From the NCBI GenBank assembly GCA_964620095.1, contig CAZUGT010000103.1, positions 1 to 11,456 of the forward strand: 11,456 nucleotides of DNA, written 5' to 3'. The notes under the pieces are model-generated. The model was not told where the DNA came from, did not search any database, and was given only the letters and a program-made list of their open reading frames with translations. Below are positions 6,552 through 11,456 of this stretch, piece after piece (position 1 is the stretch's first letter; every line of letters starts with the position of its first letter). Source of the stretch: JAJDXO01 sp964620095. GTDB taxonomy: Bacteria > Pseudomonadota > Alphaproteobacteria > Rhodospirillales > UBA2165. The translations under genes and the position numbers were made by a program.

Positions 6552-7592
6552 CTAGAAATCGATAAAAATCTCGGCTCGCCGGTTGCCGGCTTCTCCCGAC
6601 GGCAGGTACTCGTGATACCGGGGATACCGGTCGGACATCGCACCGACGAACAAACTGCCGGGCCGGGCGCCGATTCTGATCAGCTCTCCGGCCACCGCAT
6701 CGGCGCGGGCCGCCGATACCCGAAGGTTCACCAGCTTGTGGCGGTCTTCGTCCATGGTTGCGGTCCGGTGGCTGGCATGACCGACAATACGGACGGTGCC
6801 GCCGGTCTGGCGCTGCTGCGCGAAGACCTGGCGGATAATCCGCCGGTCCCGGGAATCGAGGCGGGACGACCCGTTATCGAACTGAATGGTCGCCACCTGA
6901 TAGGAACCCCGGACCGCCGCCGGATTGAAATCCGAGAGGCTCCGGACGCTTCCGGCCTTGGAGGCGGTGCCGGCGCCGGGGGGAGACGCCGGGAGCGACA
7001 TGTCGGGCGATGACGCCCGCGCGGCCGGCTGGTGTTGCGGCGTCGGGCGCGGAGCGGGGGTCGGCGCGGCCTGCGGGGCCAGCATGGCTTGCCGCGGCGC
7101 GGGAGCCGGTCTCGGTACGGGTGCGGGCGCCGCCGCGACCGGGGGCCGGGACCGGCCCGGCGGGGACGGAGCTGTCGCGCGGGGCGGCGTCTCGATCTGG
7201 AACGCTGCTTGGCGCACCACGGCCTGGGGCGATACCTGGGGCGATCTTCGGGGCGATGCCTGGAGCGGATTTACCGGTTCACCCTGGCGGCGGACAGCGT
7301 CCCTGGAATAACGCCGGGCGCCCTCCCGGTCCGAAACCAGGCCGCGGTGCTCCCGGGACGAGGGGCGGGGCCGCTCGGGCACGGTGTTCAGATCGGGGAT
7401 GGGCTGACCGGCGCCCGGGACCGGCGGCCGGGGTTGGTCGTCCTTACCGAAGACGAGATCGCGCGCGCCCTTGTACCATTCCACTGGGTTGACGGCGTCG
7501 GGGATCGAGGAACATCCGGCAAGCAGCGCGGCCAGACCCACGGCAAGAAACCACCGCGGTCGCTTGATCCGTTTACGCACCAATCTACTCAT
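6552..7592 (-). CDS. OmpA-family outer-membrane lipoprotein
   Basis: A 346-residue protein likely anchored in the outer membrane by lipid and bound to peptidoglycan. The N-terminus has a basic stretch, a hydrophobic core and a lipobox LAGC with the acylated Cys at position 27. A long linker (about 60-225) is rich in Pro, Ala, Arg and Gln and of low complexity. The C-terminal domain (about 235-346) has the OmpA/Pal signature: IQFDNGSSRLD, IVGHASHRT, NLRVSAARADAVAGELIRIG and NRRAEIFIDF. Its stop faces the ABC operon across the MITE. The ATG 7592 has only a poor ribosome site (GAGGGG about 14 nt away). Similar proteins in alphaproteobacteria link envelope layers, but no specific role can be read from this context. 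Confidence 0.87.
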   Translation of the reverse strand: MSRLVRKRIKRPRWFLAVGLAALLAGCSSIPDAVNPVEWYKGARDLVFGKDDQPRPPVPGAGQPIPDLNTVPERPRPSSREHRGLVSDREGARRYSRDAVRRQGEPVNPLQASPRRSPQVSPQAVVRQAAFQIETPPRATAPSPPGRSRPPVAAAPAPVPRPAPAPRQAMLAPQAAPTPAPRPTPQHQPAARASSPDMSLPASPPGAGTASKAGSVRSLSDFNPAAVRGSYQVATIQFDNGSSRLDSRDRRIIRQVFAQQRQTGGTVRIVGHASHRTATMDEDRHKLVNLRVSAARADAVAGELIRIGARPGSLFVGAMSDRYPRYHEYLPSGEAGNRRAEIFIDF

Positions 7593-7645
7593 CGTCCGTG
7601 TGCCCCTCGTCAGTTGACCCCATGCCGTTAACCGATTCGGCGTTC

Positions 7646-7663
7646 ACCCTGGCAGCCCAGGGT
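7646..7663. promoter_or_regulatory. Inverted repeat upstream of the OmpA-like gene
   Basis: ACCCTGG-CAGC-CCAGGGT is a perfect 7-bp inverted repeat with a 4-nt loop, about 55 bp upstream of the lipoprotein start. GTTAAC occurs on both sides of it (around 7626-7631 and 7662-7667). It may be an operator or a structure in the leader; I see no clear promoter pair next to it. Confidence 0.35.
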
Positions 7664-7741
7664 TAACAGATTGCAAACATCGGCGGAATTCCGTCCCGCC
7701 TGCCTGGATGGAGGCCATATACGAGTCGGCGACTTCGGCCG

Positions 7742-7778
7742 AGACGAAACCAGCCGCCGGGCAGACCGGCGGCTGGTT
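7742..7778 (-). terminator. Strong hairpin, possible minus-strand terminator
   Basis: AACCAGCCGCCGG (7748-7760) pairs perfectly with CCGGCGGCTGGTT (7766-7778), a 13-bp stem with a 5-nt loop. On the minus strand it is followed by TTTCGTCT, a modest U-tract; on the plus strand no U-tract follows. It therefore points to a minus-strand transcript ending here, but no protein gene is evident upstream on that strand. The AT-poor tail keeps the confidence moderate. Confidence 0.5.
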
Positions 7779-8068
7779 GGAAGATTCGACGGGGCGCCGG
7801 TCGGCATTGCCGAAAGGATGCCCCGCCGAGGTGGAATTTGTCGACCATCACTGACAGGAGGCGGCCGCTCGGTTGGAGGCGGTGCGGTCAGGCGCCGTCG
7901 GCACGCGGGCCCCCCGAGGTCGAGGGCGGCCGCGGATCGATCGGCCCTATGACGGCCGGCCTGGTGGGCTCCGAACGGGTTCGCCGCCATCCCCACCGCG
8001 GCGCTCGATCCGCCCCACAGTGCGGCGTCTCCCGTGGTCCCCGCGCTTATCGGGTCCGGGTCCCCATT

Positions 8069-8111
8069 CCGGCCGATCCATCGTTCCGCCCCGCCAAGGC
8101 GGATCGGCCGG
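8069..8111. repeat. Perfect 11-bp inverted repeat
   Basis: CCGGCCGATCC (8069-8079) and GGATCGGCCGG (8101-8111) are exact reverse complements around a 21-nt loop. The loop offers an alternative stem, CCGCC with GGCGG. No T-run follows on either strand, so it is not a typical terminator. Function unknown. Confidence 0.5.
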
Positions 8112-8211
8112 CTGTCCGGCGCCGGGCACCGTACCGGTGTTATTCGGCGGCCTCCGGGTAAAACAAACTCAAGGAGGATTTCCGGAAAGACGCCGGATGG
8201 TCCACAACACA

Positions 8212-8252
8212 AATCCTACATTTTCCCCGAAATGTTGGATTCGTGTTGGATT
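8212..8252. promoter_or_regulatory. Cluster of three TGTtGGATT-type sites
   Basis: TGTTGGATT occurs at 8233-8241 and again at 8244-8252, exactly 11 bp apart, thus on the same face of the helix. An inverted copy with one change (AATCCTACA) lies at 8212-8220. The inverted copy and the first direct copy form a 12-bp inverted repeat with one mismatch around TCCCCG. Such phased sites suggest binding by a regulator or an integrase/replication protein. They lie 260 bp upstream of the toxin gene, too far for a simple promoter operator. Confidence 0.45.
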
Positions 8253-8450
8253 TTCGGGATTAACGAAGTCTTTTCATAGTCTTAGTAAACTTAAGCGAAG
8301 GTGGGGCAGCTTTCGAGCCTGACATCGATGCCGCCCGTTCGTTGTACGTGATCCCGGCGTTTCAAAAGCATCCTTCGTGAGAAATACGTTTGACACACCG
8401 CTTGCTTGTCGGGCGGGCCGGACGGTCGCGGAGGGCTACACGGGTACGGA

Positions 8451-8479
8451 TTGAAAAAAGCCGCACTCGGTATTACAAA
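8451..8479 (+). promoter_or_regulatory. Candidate promoter of the toxin-antitoxin operon
   Basis: TTGAAA (8451-8456) and TACAAA (8474-8479) with a 17-bp spacer, about 34 bp before the toxin start. A better -35 (TTGACA, 8390-8395) lies further up but has no matching -10. Autoregulation by the antitoxin through this region would be usual for the family. Confidence 0.4.
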
Positions 8480-8512
8480 AGAGCATGAAGACGGGGGCGA
8501 GCGAGGATCTAA

Positions 8513-8902
8513 TTGCAGACGTTCAAGACCAAGGCGTTTGCCCGGTTCGCCGCCCGCGAGGGACTGGAGGATACGGCGCTGTGCGAAGCCATACGGCGGG
8601 CCCGGGGCGGATTGATCGACGCCGACCTCGGCGGAGGCGTCATCAAGCAGCGGATCGCCCGCAAGGGCGGCGGCAGGTCGGGCGGGTTCCGCACGATCGT
8701 ACTGTTCCGCCGGGGCGCGCTGGCGTTCTTCGTCTACGGGTTCGCCAAGAGCGGCCGGGAGAACCTGCGCAGGGACGAGTTGGAAACCTACAGGCTGCTG
8801 GCCGGCAGGTACCTGGCGCTGGACGAAAAAGGCCTGGCGGCGGCGCAGGCCGCCGGAGCGATTGTCGAGGTGAAATGCGATGACCAAACAATACAAGAGT
8901 GA
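8513..8902 (+). CDS. RelE-superfamily toxin, HigB/NadS-associated type
   Basis: A 129-residue protein resembling the COG4737 branch of the RelE/HigB toxins, which inhibit growth by cleaving mRNA, often on the ribosome. It shows the family layout: MQTFKTKAFARFAAREG at the N-terminus, DLGGGVIKQRIARKGGGRSGGFRTIVLFRRG in the middle, and the FFVYGFAKSGRENL strand-turn near residue 80. Translation must begin at TTG 8513, because an in-frame TAA directly precedes it (8510-8512); GAGGA lies 5 nt upstream. A weak start codon fits the need to keep toxin low. The gene overlaps the antitoxin gene by 23 bp, and toxin-first order is typical of HigBA-like pairs. Toxicity itself is inferred from family. Confidence 0.85.
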   Translation: MQTFKTKAFARFAAREGLEDTALCEAIRRARGGLIDADLGGGVIKQRIARKGGGRSGGFRTIVLFRRGALAFFVYGFAKSGRENLRRDELETYRLLAGRYLALDEKGLAAAQAAGAIVEVKCDDQTIQE

Positions 8903-9197
8903 GGCCCTGGCGGCGGCGCACGAGGCGGCGCTCGGTCTGGCCGATGCGGGTCTCATGTCGAAGCGGACCATGCGCAAGTTCGACGAGATGTGCCTGACGC
9001 CGGTACGGGAGATGACGCCGGAGGAAATCCGTGCGCTCCGTCTGCGCGAACAAGCAAGCCAGGCGGTGTTCGCCCGCTATCTCAACGTGACGACGGGTCT
9101 GGTGAGTCAATGGGAGCGCGGCGAGAGGCGCCCGCGGGGCGCTTCGCTGAAGCTCCTGACGCTGGTGGCGAAGAACGGACTCGGGGCAGTGGCGTAA
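8880..9197 (+). CDS. XRE-family antitoxin, HigA/NadS-like
   Basis: A 105-residue helix-turn-helix protein of the COG2944 (NadS/HigA) type, the partner of the toxin encoded just upstream. The N-terminal part (1-45) is a helical segment with KRTMRKFDEMCLTPVREMTPEEIRALR, the usual lead-in of this family. The XRE domain follows with ASQAVFARYLNVTTGLVSQWERGERRPRGASLKLL, where NVTTGLVSQWERG is the recognition helix region. It should neutralise the toxin and repress the operon. The ATG at 8880 lies within the toxin gene and has a GAGG-containing stretch upstream, so translation is probably coupled. Confidence 0.88.
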   Translation: MTKQYKSEALAAAHEAALGLADAGLMSKRTMRKFDEMCLTPVREMTPEEIRALRLREQASQAVFARYLNVTTGLVSQWERGERRPRGASLKLLTLVAKNGLGAVA

Positions 9198-9300
9198 GCT
9201 TCGCTGCCCGGAGCATGGTGTTGCGATAGTGTTGACACTCCATATGGCAGAGCCAACGCTCCTTAAATAATCCAGTAATTTCGGTAGTTTATGGTCTAGC
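9198..9300. other. AT-richer junction before the truncated ssb
   Basis: About 100 bp separating the antitoxin stop from the ssb fragment. It is richer in A and T than its surroundings and contains the palindrome AGTGT-TG-ACACT (about 9228-9239). It includes a CTAG at 9296-9299, just where ssb homology starts. It looks like a recombination or insertion junction rather than a normal promoter region. Confidence 0.45.
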
Positions 9301-9582
9301 GAACCTCTTTGTCGCGAGATCGAGAAGCACGCCACCAAGGGGCGCTTGGTCTACGTCGACGGCAAGCTGCAGACCCGCCGGTGGAAGAAGGACGGCGAGG
9401 ACGGCGACCGCTTCTCGACCGAGATCCTTCTGGTGCCGGGCGGCCGGGTGCAGTTCCTGGACAAGCCGAACGGCAACGGCCAAACGCAGCCCGACCCGGA
9501 CGCGGCCGGCGACGCCGCCGCCATGCCGGCAGGCGGCGCCCCCGCTCAGGCCGACGATCTGGACGACGACATCCCGTTTTAG
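9301..9582 (+). pseudogene. ssb: Single-strand DNA-binding protein gene, 5'-truncated
   Basis: The frame from GAA 9301 reads EPLCREIEKHATKGRLVYVDGKLQTRRWKK, then DRFSTEILLVPGGRVQFL, the second half of the SSB OB-fold. A disordered Gly/Ala/Pro/Asp-rich tail follows, ending in DDLDDDIPF, the acidic tip that recruits repair and replication partners. The first half of the OB-fold (about 50 residues) and the start codon are missing: an in-frame TAA lies at 9268-9270, and the only in-frame start is a TTG at 9346 inside the domain. The break coincides with the foreign-looking DNA after the toxin-antitoxin pair. Either a dead remnant or a short tip-bearing peptide. A good terminator follows it. Confidence 0.85.
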
Positions 9583-9613
9583 GGGACCGTTCCCTCATCG
9601 TTCCTCCCAACTC

Positions 9614-9645
9614 GGGCGACCGTTTCGGCGGTCGCCCATTTTTCT
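9614..9645 (+). terminator. Intrinsic terminator after ssb
   Basis: GGGCGACCG (9614-9622) pairs with CGGTCGCCC (9629-9637), with loop TTTCGG, followed by ATTTTTCTT. This is a textbook Rho-independent terminator, 31 bp after the ssb stop. It separates the ssb transcript from the DUF4326 gene. Confidence 0.9.
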
Positions 9646-9893
9646 TGCAGCCGGCTTCGAGCCCGCTTCCGGCCCAACGCCCACGCCGGGCGGGGGCTCG
9701 CGCGCTGCCGCTTCGCGGCGCTGCGCTTCCCCTTCGAGCTTCGCTACCGCGAAGGCTCGTCCGTCCGGCGACGGCCGACGCTGCCGGATCGTCGATCCCG
9801 AGGCGGCCGTCCTCCGCTCCCGCGCGCGTCCCGGCGTTGCCGGAGGAAGAGGAGAGCGAGAGAACGGGCAAGCCGTTCAGAGAGGAGAGAGTC
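9646..9893 (+). other. Hairpin-rich leader of the DUF4326 gene
   Basis: A 248-bp non-coding stretch of very high GC. Visible structures: GCCGC-TTC-GCGGC (about 9707-9719); CGAGCTTCGC-TACC-GCGAA-G-GCTCG (9735-9759, one bulged G); and CCGTC-CGGC-GACGG (about 9761-9774). The 13-mer GCTTCCCCTTCGA at 9725-9737 recurs at 10241-10253, in the leader of the next gene. No protein frame here is convincing. A clear promoter is not visible. Confidence 0.45.
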
Positions 9894-10229
9894 ATGAGCG
9901 CCGTCATCAATCTCAGGCACGAGCCGAAGCTGCGGGAGCAGTTCGAGTATGCCCGGGTGGTGAACAACACCGTGCTGATCGACCGCCGCACCCGGTGGGG
10001 CAATCCGTGGCGCGCGGGCCGCGACGGATCCCGGGACGAGGTCATCGACCGCTACCGGGCCGATCTCTGGCGCCGCATCGGCGCGGGCGAGGTGACGCTG
10101 GAGGAGCTTGCCGAACTGGACGGCTGCTGGCTGGCGTGCTGGTGCGATCCCGAGCCCTGCCACGGCGGCGTGCTCGCCCGCGCGGCGGCCTGGGCGGCGG
10201 GCGTGCTGGCGGAGCGGTCCGATGCGTGA
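9894..10229 (+). CDS. DUF4326-family protein
   Basis: A 111-residue protein with the DUF4326 pattern: VINLRHEP at the start, RRTRWGNPWRAGRDGSRDEVIDRYR (31-55), a LWRRIGAGEVTLEELAELDG helix, and the hallmark LACWCDPEPCHGGVLA (80-95) with Cys82, Cys84, Cys89 and His90. Function is unknown; the Cys/His cluster suggests metal binding or a redox-active site, which is inference. The ATG at 9894 follows AGAGGAGAGAGTC, a strong ribosome site, so the longer open frame upstream (through 9309) is not used. DUF4326 genes are common on alphaproteobacterial plasmids and phages, often near DUF2493 and ssb genes as here. Confidence 0.85.
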   Translation: MSAVINLRHEPKLREQFEYARVVNNTVLIDRRTRWGNPWRAGRDGSRDEVIDRYRADLWRRIGAGEVTLEELAELDGCWLACWCDPEPCHGGVLARAAAWAAGVLAERSDA

Positions 10230-10393
10230 CGCGCCGCCGTGCTTCCCCTTCGAACGCCTTACCGGGCCGATCCGCCGAAGGGGGCCGTGCGGGTGGAGAG
10301 AGAATAGCCTGCCTGCGTGCTGTCCCATTGTGATCCACGTGCTCGCTACAGCAACCCCTCCGGGGTCCTCCGGGCGAAGGCGCCCTGCGGCCC
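10230..10393 (+). other. Non-coding leader upstream of the long hairpin
   Basis: 164 bp without a gene. Besides the hairpin at 10245-10283 it holds CCCC-TCC-GGGG (about 10356-10366) and GGGCG-AAGG-CGCCC (about 10374-10387), the latter with the same AAGG apical loop as the long hairpin. No protein frame stands out. Confidence 0.4.
10245..10283. repeat. Hairpin downstream of the DUF4326 gene
   Basis: CCCCTTCG (10245-10252) pairs exactly with CGAAGGGG (10276-10283) around a 23-nt loop. It begins inside a second copy of the 13-mer seen at 9725-9737. No T-run follows, so it is not a standard terminator. Confidence 0.5.
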
Positions 10394-10510
10394 GGCCAGG
10401 AAGCTCTAGGGGCGGACCGTGAAAGCCGCCGACCGTGAAGATCGAAGGCGATCTTCCGCACCAAGATCGGCGGCTTTCCGCACCACTCCGCCCCAAGAGC
10501 ATCCAAGGCC
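10394..10510 (+). other. Long imperfect hairpin with a repeated internal-loop module
   Basis: Nested pairing runs inward: GGCC 10394-10397 with 10507-10510; GGA 10399-10401 with TCC 10502-10504; GCTCT 10403-10407 with AGAGC 10496-10500; GGGGCGGA 10409-10416 with TCCGCCCC 10487-10494; AAAGCCGCCGA 10422-10432 with TCGGCGGCTTT 10467-10477; AAGATCG 10438-10444 with CGATCTT 10449-10455; apical loop AAGG. A-A mismatches separate several outer stems. Two interruptions share one design: CCGTG on the left facing CCGCACCA on the right, where GTG can pair with CAC and leave a CCG bulge. No T-run follows, so this is not a terminator. It ends about 90 bp before the DUF2493 start. Could be a leader RNA, a structured small RNA, or a single-stranded DNA signal; I do not recognise it. 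Confidence 0.75.
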
Positions 10511-10599
10511 AGGTGCTTCCTCTGCGCGCGCGGCTCCCAACAGGACATCACGCCGGGGATCGGCCCCGAGCGTGCAACCCGATCAGCAAGGAGATCGTC

Positions 10600-11456
10600 A
10601 TGAACACCATCATCGAGAACATCGACACAATCGAGACCGGCGCCCAGTCCGCCACCGCGACCGTCTGCGAACAGGCGCAGCTCTTCGGCGCGGCCCCCGA
10701 GCGGGACGAGTTCGACAGCCGCGAGGTCTGGGATGCGGACGAGGCCACCGGCGCGGTGTGCGAAGCGTTCCGCATCATCGCCGAGGGCGCCTGCCCGGAC
10801 GGGTTACAGCTCGCCGACGAGCGCGAAAGCCTGCTCTGGGGTTTCGTCAACATGCTCGACGCCCAGACCCAGCGCCTCGACCGCGCCGCCGACAAGCTCG
10901 GCCCGGAACTCCGTGACCTTCAGCGCGAGCAGGACGGCACCGAGATCAAGTCGTTCGAGCTGGAACTGCTGACGGACCGCGCGCGGAACTTCACCGACCG
11001 CCGCGACGCCTTCGAGACCCTGCGCGACGCAGCCGCCGAGAGCTACCGCACCGCCACCGGCAACACCTGGCGGCCCCGGCGCGGGTCGCACACCAGCCAG
11101 ACCGGCAAGCTGACCTCGGCGGCCATCGACGCCCGCGACTACCAGCGCGCCCGCAAGGACCGCAAGACGCAAGCCCACCTGCCCCAGGGCACCCTCGTCG
11201 CCATCGCAGGCGGCAAGGACATCGCCGACCCGGCGGCGGTGATCGCCCGGCTCGACAAGGCCCGCGAGAAGTACGCCGACATGGTGCTCGTCCACGGCGG
11301 CGGTCCGGGCGTCGAGAAGATCGCGGCAAGCTGGGCCGAGCGCAACGGCATCCACCAGGTCGTCTGCAAGCCGGACTGGGACCGCCACGGACGGGCCGCC
11401 CCGTTCCGCCGCAACGACGAGCTGCTGAACCTCCTGCCGAAGGGCGTCATCGCCTT
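10600..11456 (+). CDS. DUF2493 (SLOG-fold) protein, 3' end beyond the window
   Basis: At least 285 residues, open to the window edge without a stop. The N-terminal 190 residues are acidic and helical, with LQLADERESLLWGFVNMLDAQTQRLDRAADKL (69-100) and a Glu/Arg-rich stretch resembling a coiled coil (about 95-150). A DUF2493 domain begins at GTLVAIAGGKDI (197-208), with LVHGGGPGVEKIAASWAERNG (230-250) and FRRNDELL (269-276). This is a Rossmann-like SLOG fold that in other members binds nucleotides or nucleotide-derived ligands; the GGGPG loop is the expected binding site. The exact role is unknown; such genes are frequent on alphaproteobacterial plasmids and integrative elements. ATG 10600 has AAGGAG about 6 nt upstream. 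Confidence 0.88.
   Translation, partial: MNTIIENIDTIETGAQSATATVCEQAQLFGAAPERDEFDSREVWDADEATGAVCEAFRIIAEGACPDGLQLADERESLLWGFVNMLDAQTQRLDRAADKLGPELRDLQREQDGTEIKSFELELLTDRARNFTDRRDAFETLRDAAAESYRTATGNTWRPRRGSHTSQTGKLTSAAIDARDYQRARKDRKTQAHLPQGTLVAIAGGKDIADPAAVIARLDKAREKYADMVLVHGGGPGVEKIAASWAERNGIHQVVCKPDWDRHGRAAPFRRNDELLNLLPKGVIA

Larger units (their letters stand above)
7664..8450. other. Long stretch without a convincing gene
   Basis: About 790 bp between the OmpA-like gene and the toxin-antitoxin promoter. Open frames on both strands here are rich in Arg, Pro and Gly, resemble no family I know, and lack good ribosome sites, so I take them as GC-driven artefacts. What can be seen instead: hairpins at 7748-7778, 7790-7826 and 8069-8111, and an abrupt AT-rich patch at about 8205-8290 with small repeats. 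The patch may mark the edge of acquired DNA. Confidence 0.5.

Noticed and set aside
6552..7631. Several plus-strand frames opposite the OmpA-like gene
   Set aside because: Shadows of the Pro/Ala-rich linker; repetitive Gly/Arg translations without start signals.
7628..8212. Minus-strand open frame of 194 codons in the same region
   Set aside because: Composition-driven; it reads through the 13-bp hairpin and has no family resemblance or translation signal.
7873..8322. Open frame of 149 codons in the gene-free region
   Set aside because: Arg/Pro/Gly-rich, no ribosome site, no recognisable domain, and it runs through the AT-rich repeat patch.
9309..10229. One 306-codon protein spanning the ssb fragment, its terminator and the DUF4326 gene
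   Set aside because: The frame passes out of register through ssb and across a strong terminator; the DUF4326 domain has its own ATG at 9894 with a strong ribosome site.
10409..10494. Reading the long hairpin as an intrinsic terminator of the DUF4326 gene
   Set aside because: No T-run follows on either strand, and the stem has large conserved interruptions unlike a terminator.
10394..10510. Retron msd, whose DNA is also a long hairpin
   Set aside because: No reverse transcriptase gene is visible in the window, and the right-hand neighbour is a DUF2493 gene.
1..11456. CRISPR array, tRNA or rRNA genes
   Set aside because: No regularly spaced direct repeats of CRISPR size and no cloverleaf or rRNA signature were seen on reading the window; the only tandem repeat is the 23-bp pair at 1404-1449.

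Overview
The window reads as GC-rich alphaproteobacterial DNA (Rhodospirillales or Rhizobiales type, inferred from codon use, from IS5/IS427-, IS630- and IS110-type remnants, and from a DUF4326/DUF2493 gene pair typical of alphaproteobacterial plasmids and integrative elements). It is a mosaic of one intact metabolic island set between insertion-sequence debris on the left and accessory, probably mobile, DNA on the right. No tRNA, rRNA or CRISPR array is visible.

Left part (1-2050), IS graveyard. The 3' end of an IS630-family transposase is broken by a 29-bp hairpin-forming insertion just before a catalytic Asp codon. A complete IS5-family (IS427-group) element of 848 bp follows (472-1319), with matching inverted ends, TA/CTAG flanks and a -1 frameshift transposase. 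It sits directly against the IS630 end. Next come a 23-bp tandem repeat resembling an IS terminus, a frameshifted C-terminal stub of an IS110/IS1111-family transposase, and about 350 bp of non-coding DNA that may be that element's RNA-bearing right end.

Centre (2051-6302), a guanidino-compound uptake and hydrolysis locus. A ureohydrolase of the agmatinase/arginase fold (minus strand) is divergent from a four-gene polar amino acid type ABC importer (binding protein, two permeases, ATPase). A palindrome lies in the shared promoter region. The arrangement suggests import of a guanidino or ureido compound and its cleavage to urea plus an amine. The binding protein lacks the Asp that usually holds the alpha-amino group, so the ligand may not be a standard alpha-amino acid.

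Right of this, a 162-bp MITE with perfect 29-bp ends is inserted inside the stop codon of the ATPase gene (6301-6462). A convergent OmpA-like lipoprotein gene (6552-7592, minus) follows, then about 900 bp without convincing genes but rich in hairpins and small repeats, then a HigBA-like toxin-antitoxin pair (8513-9197).

The right end (9300-11456) looks like plasmid or integrative-element cargo: a 5'-truncated single-strand-binding protein gene with its terminator, a DUF4326 gene, and a DUF2493 (SLOG-fold) gene running off the window. The most unusual object is in the leader of the last gene: an imperfect hairpin of about 118 nt (10394-10510) that repeats the same internal-loop module twice. 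I do not recognise it as a known RNA or DNA element.
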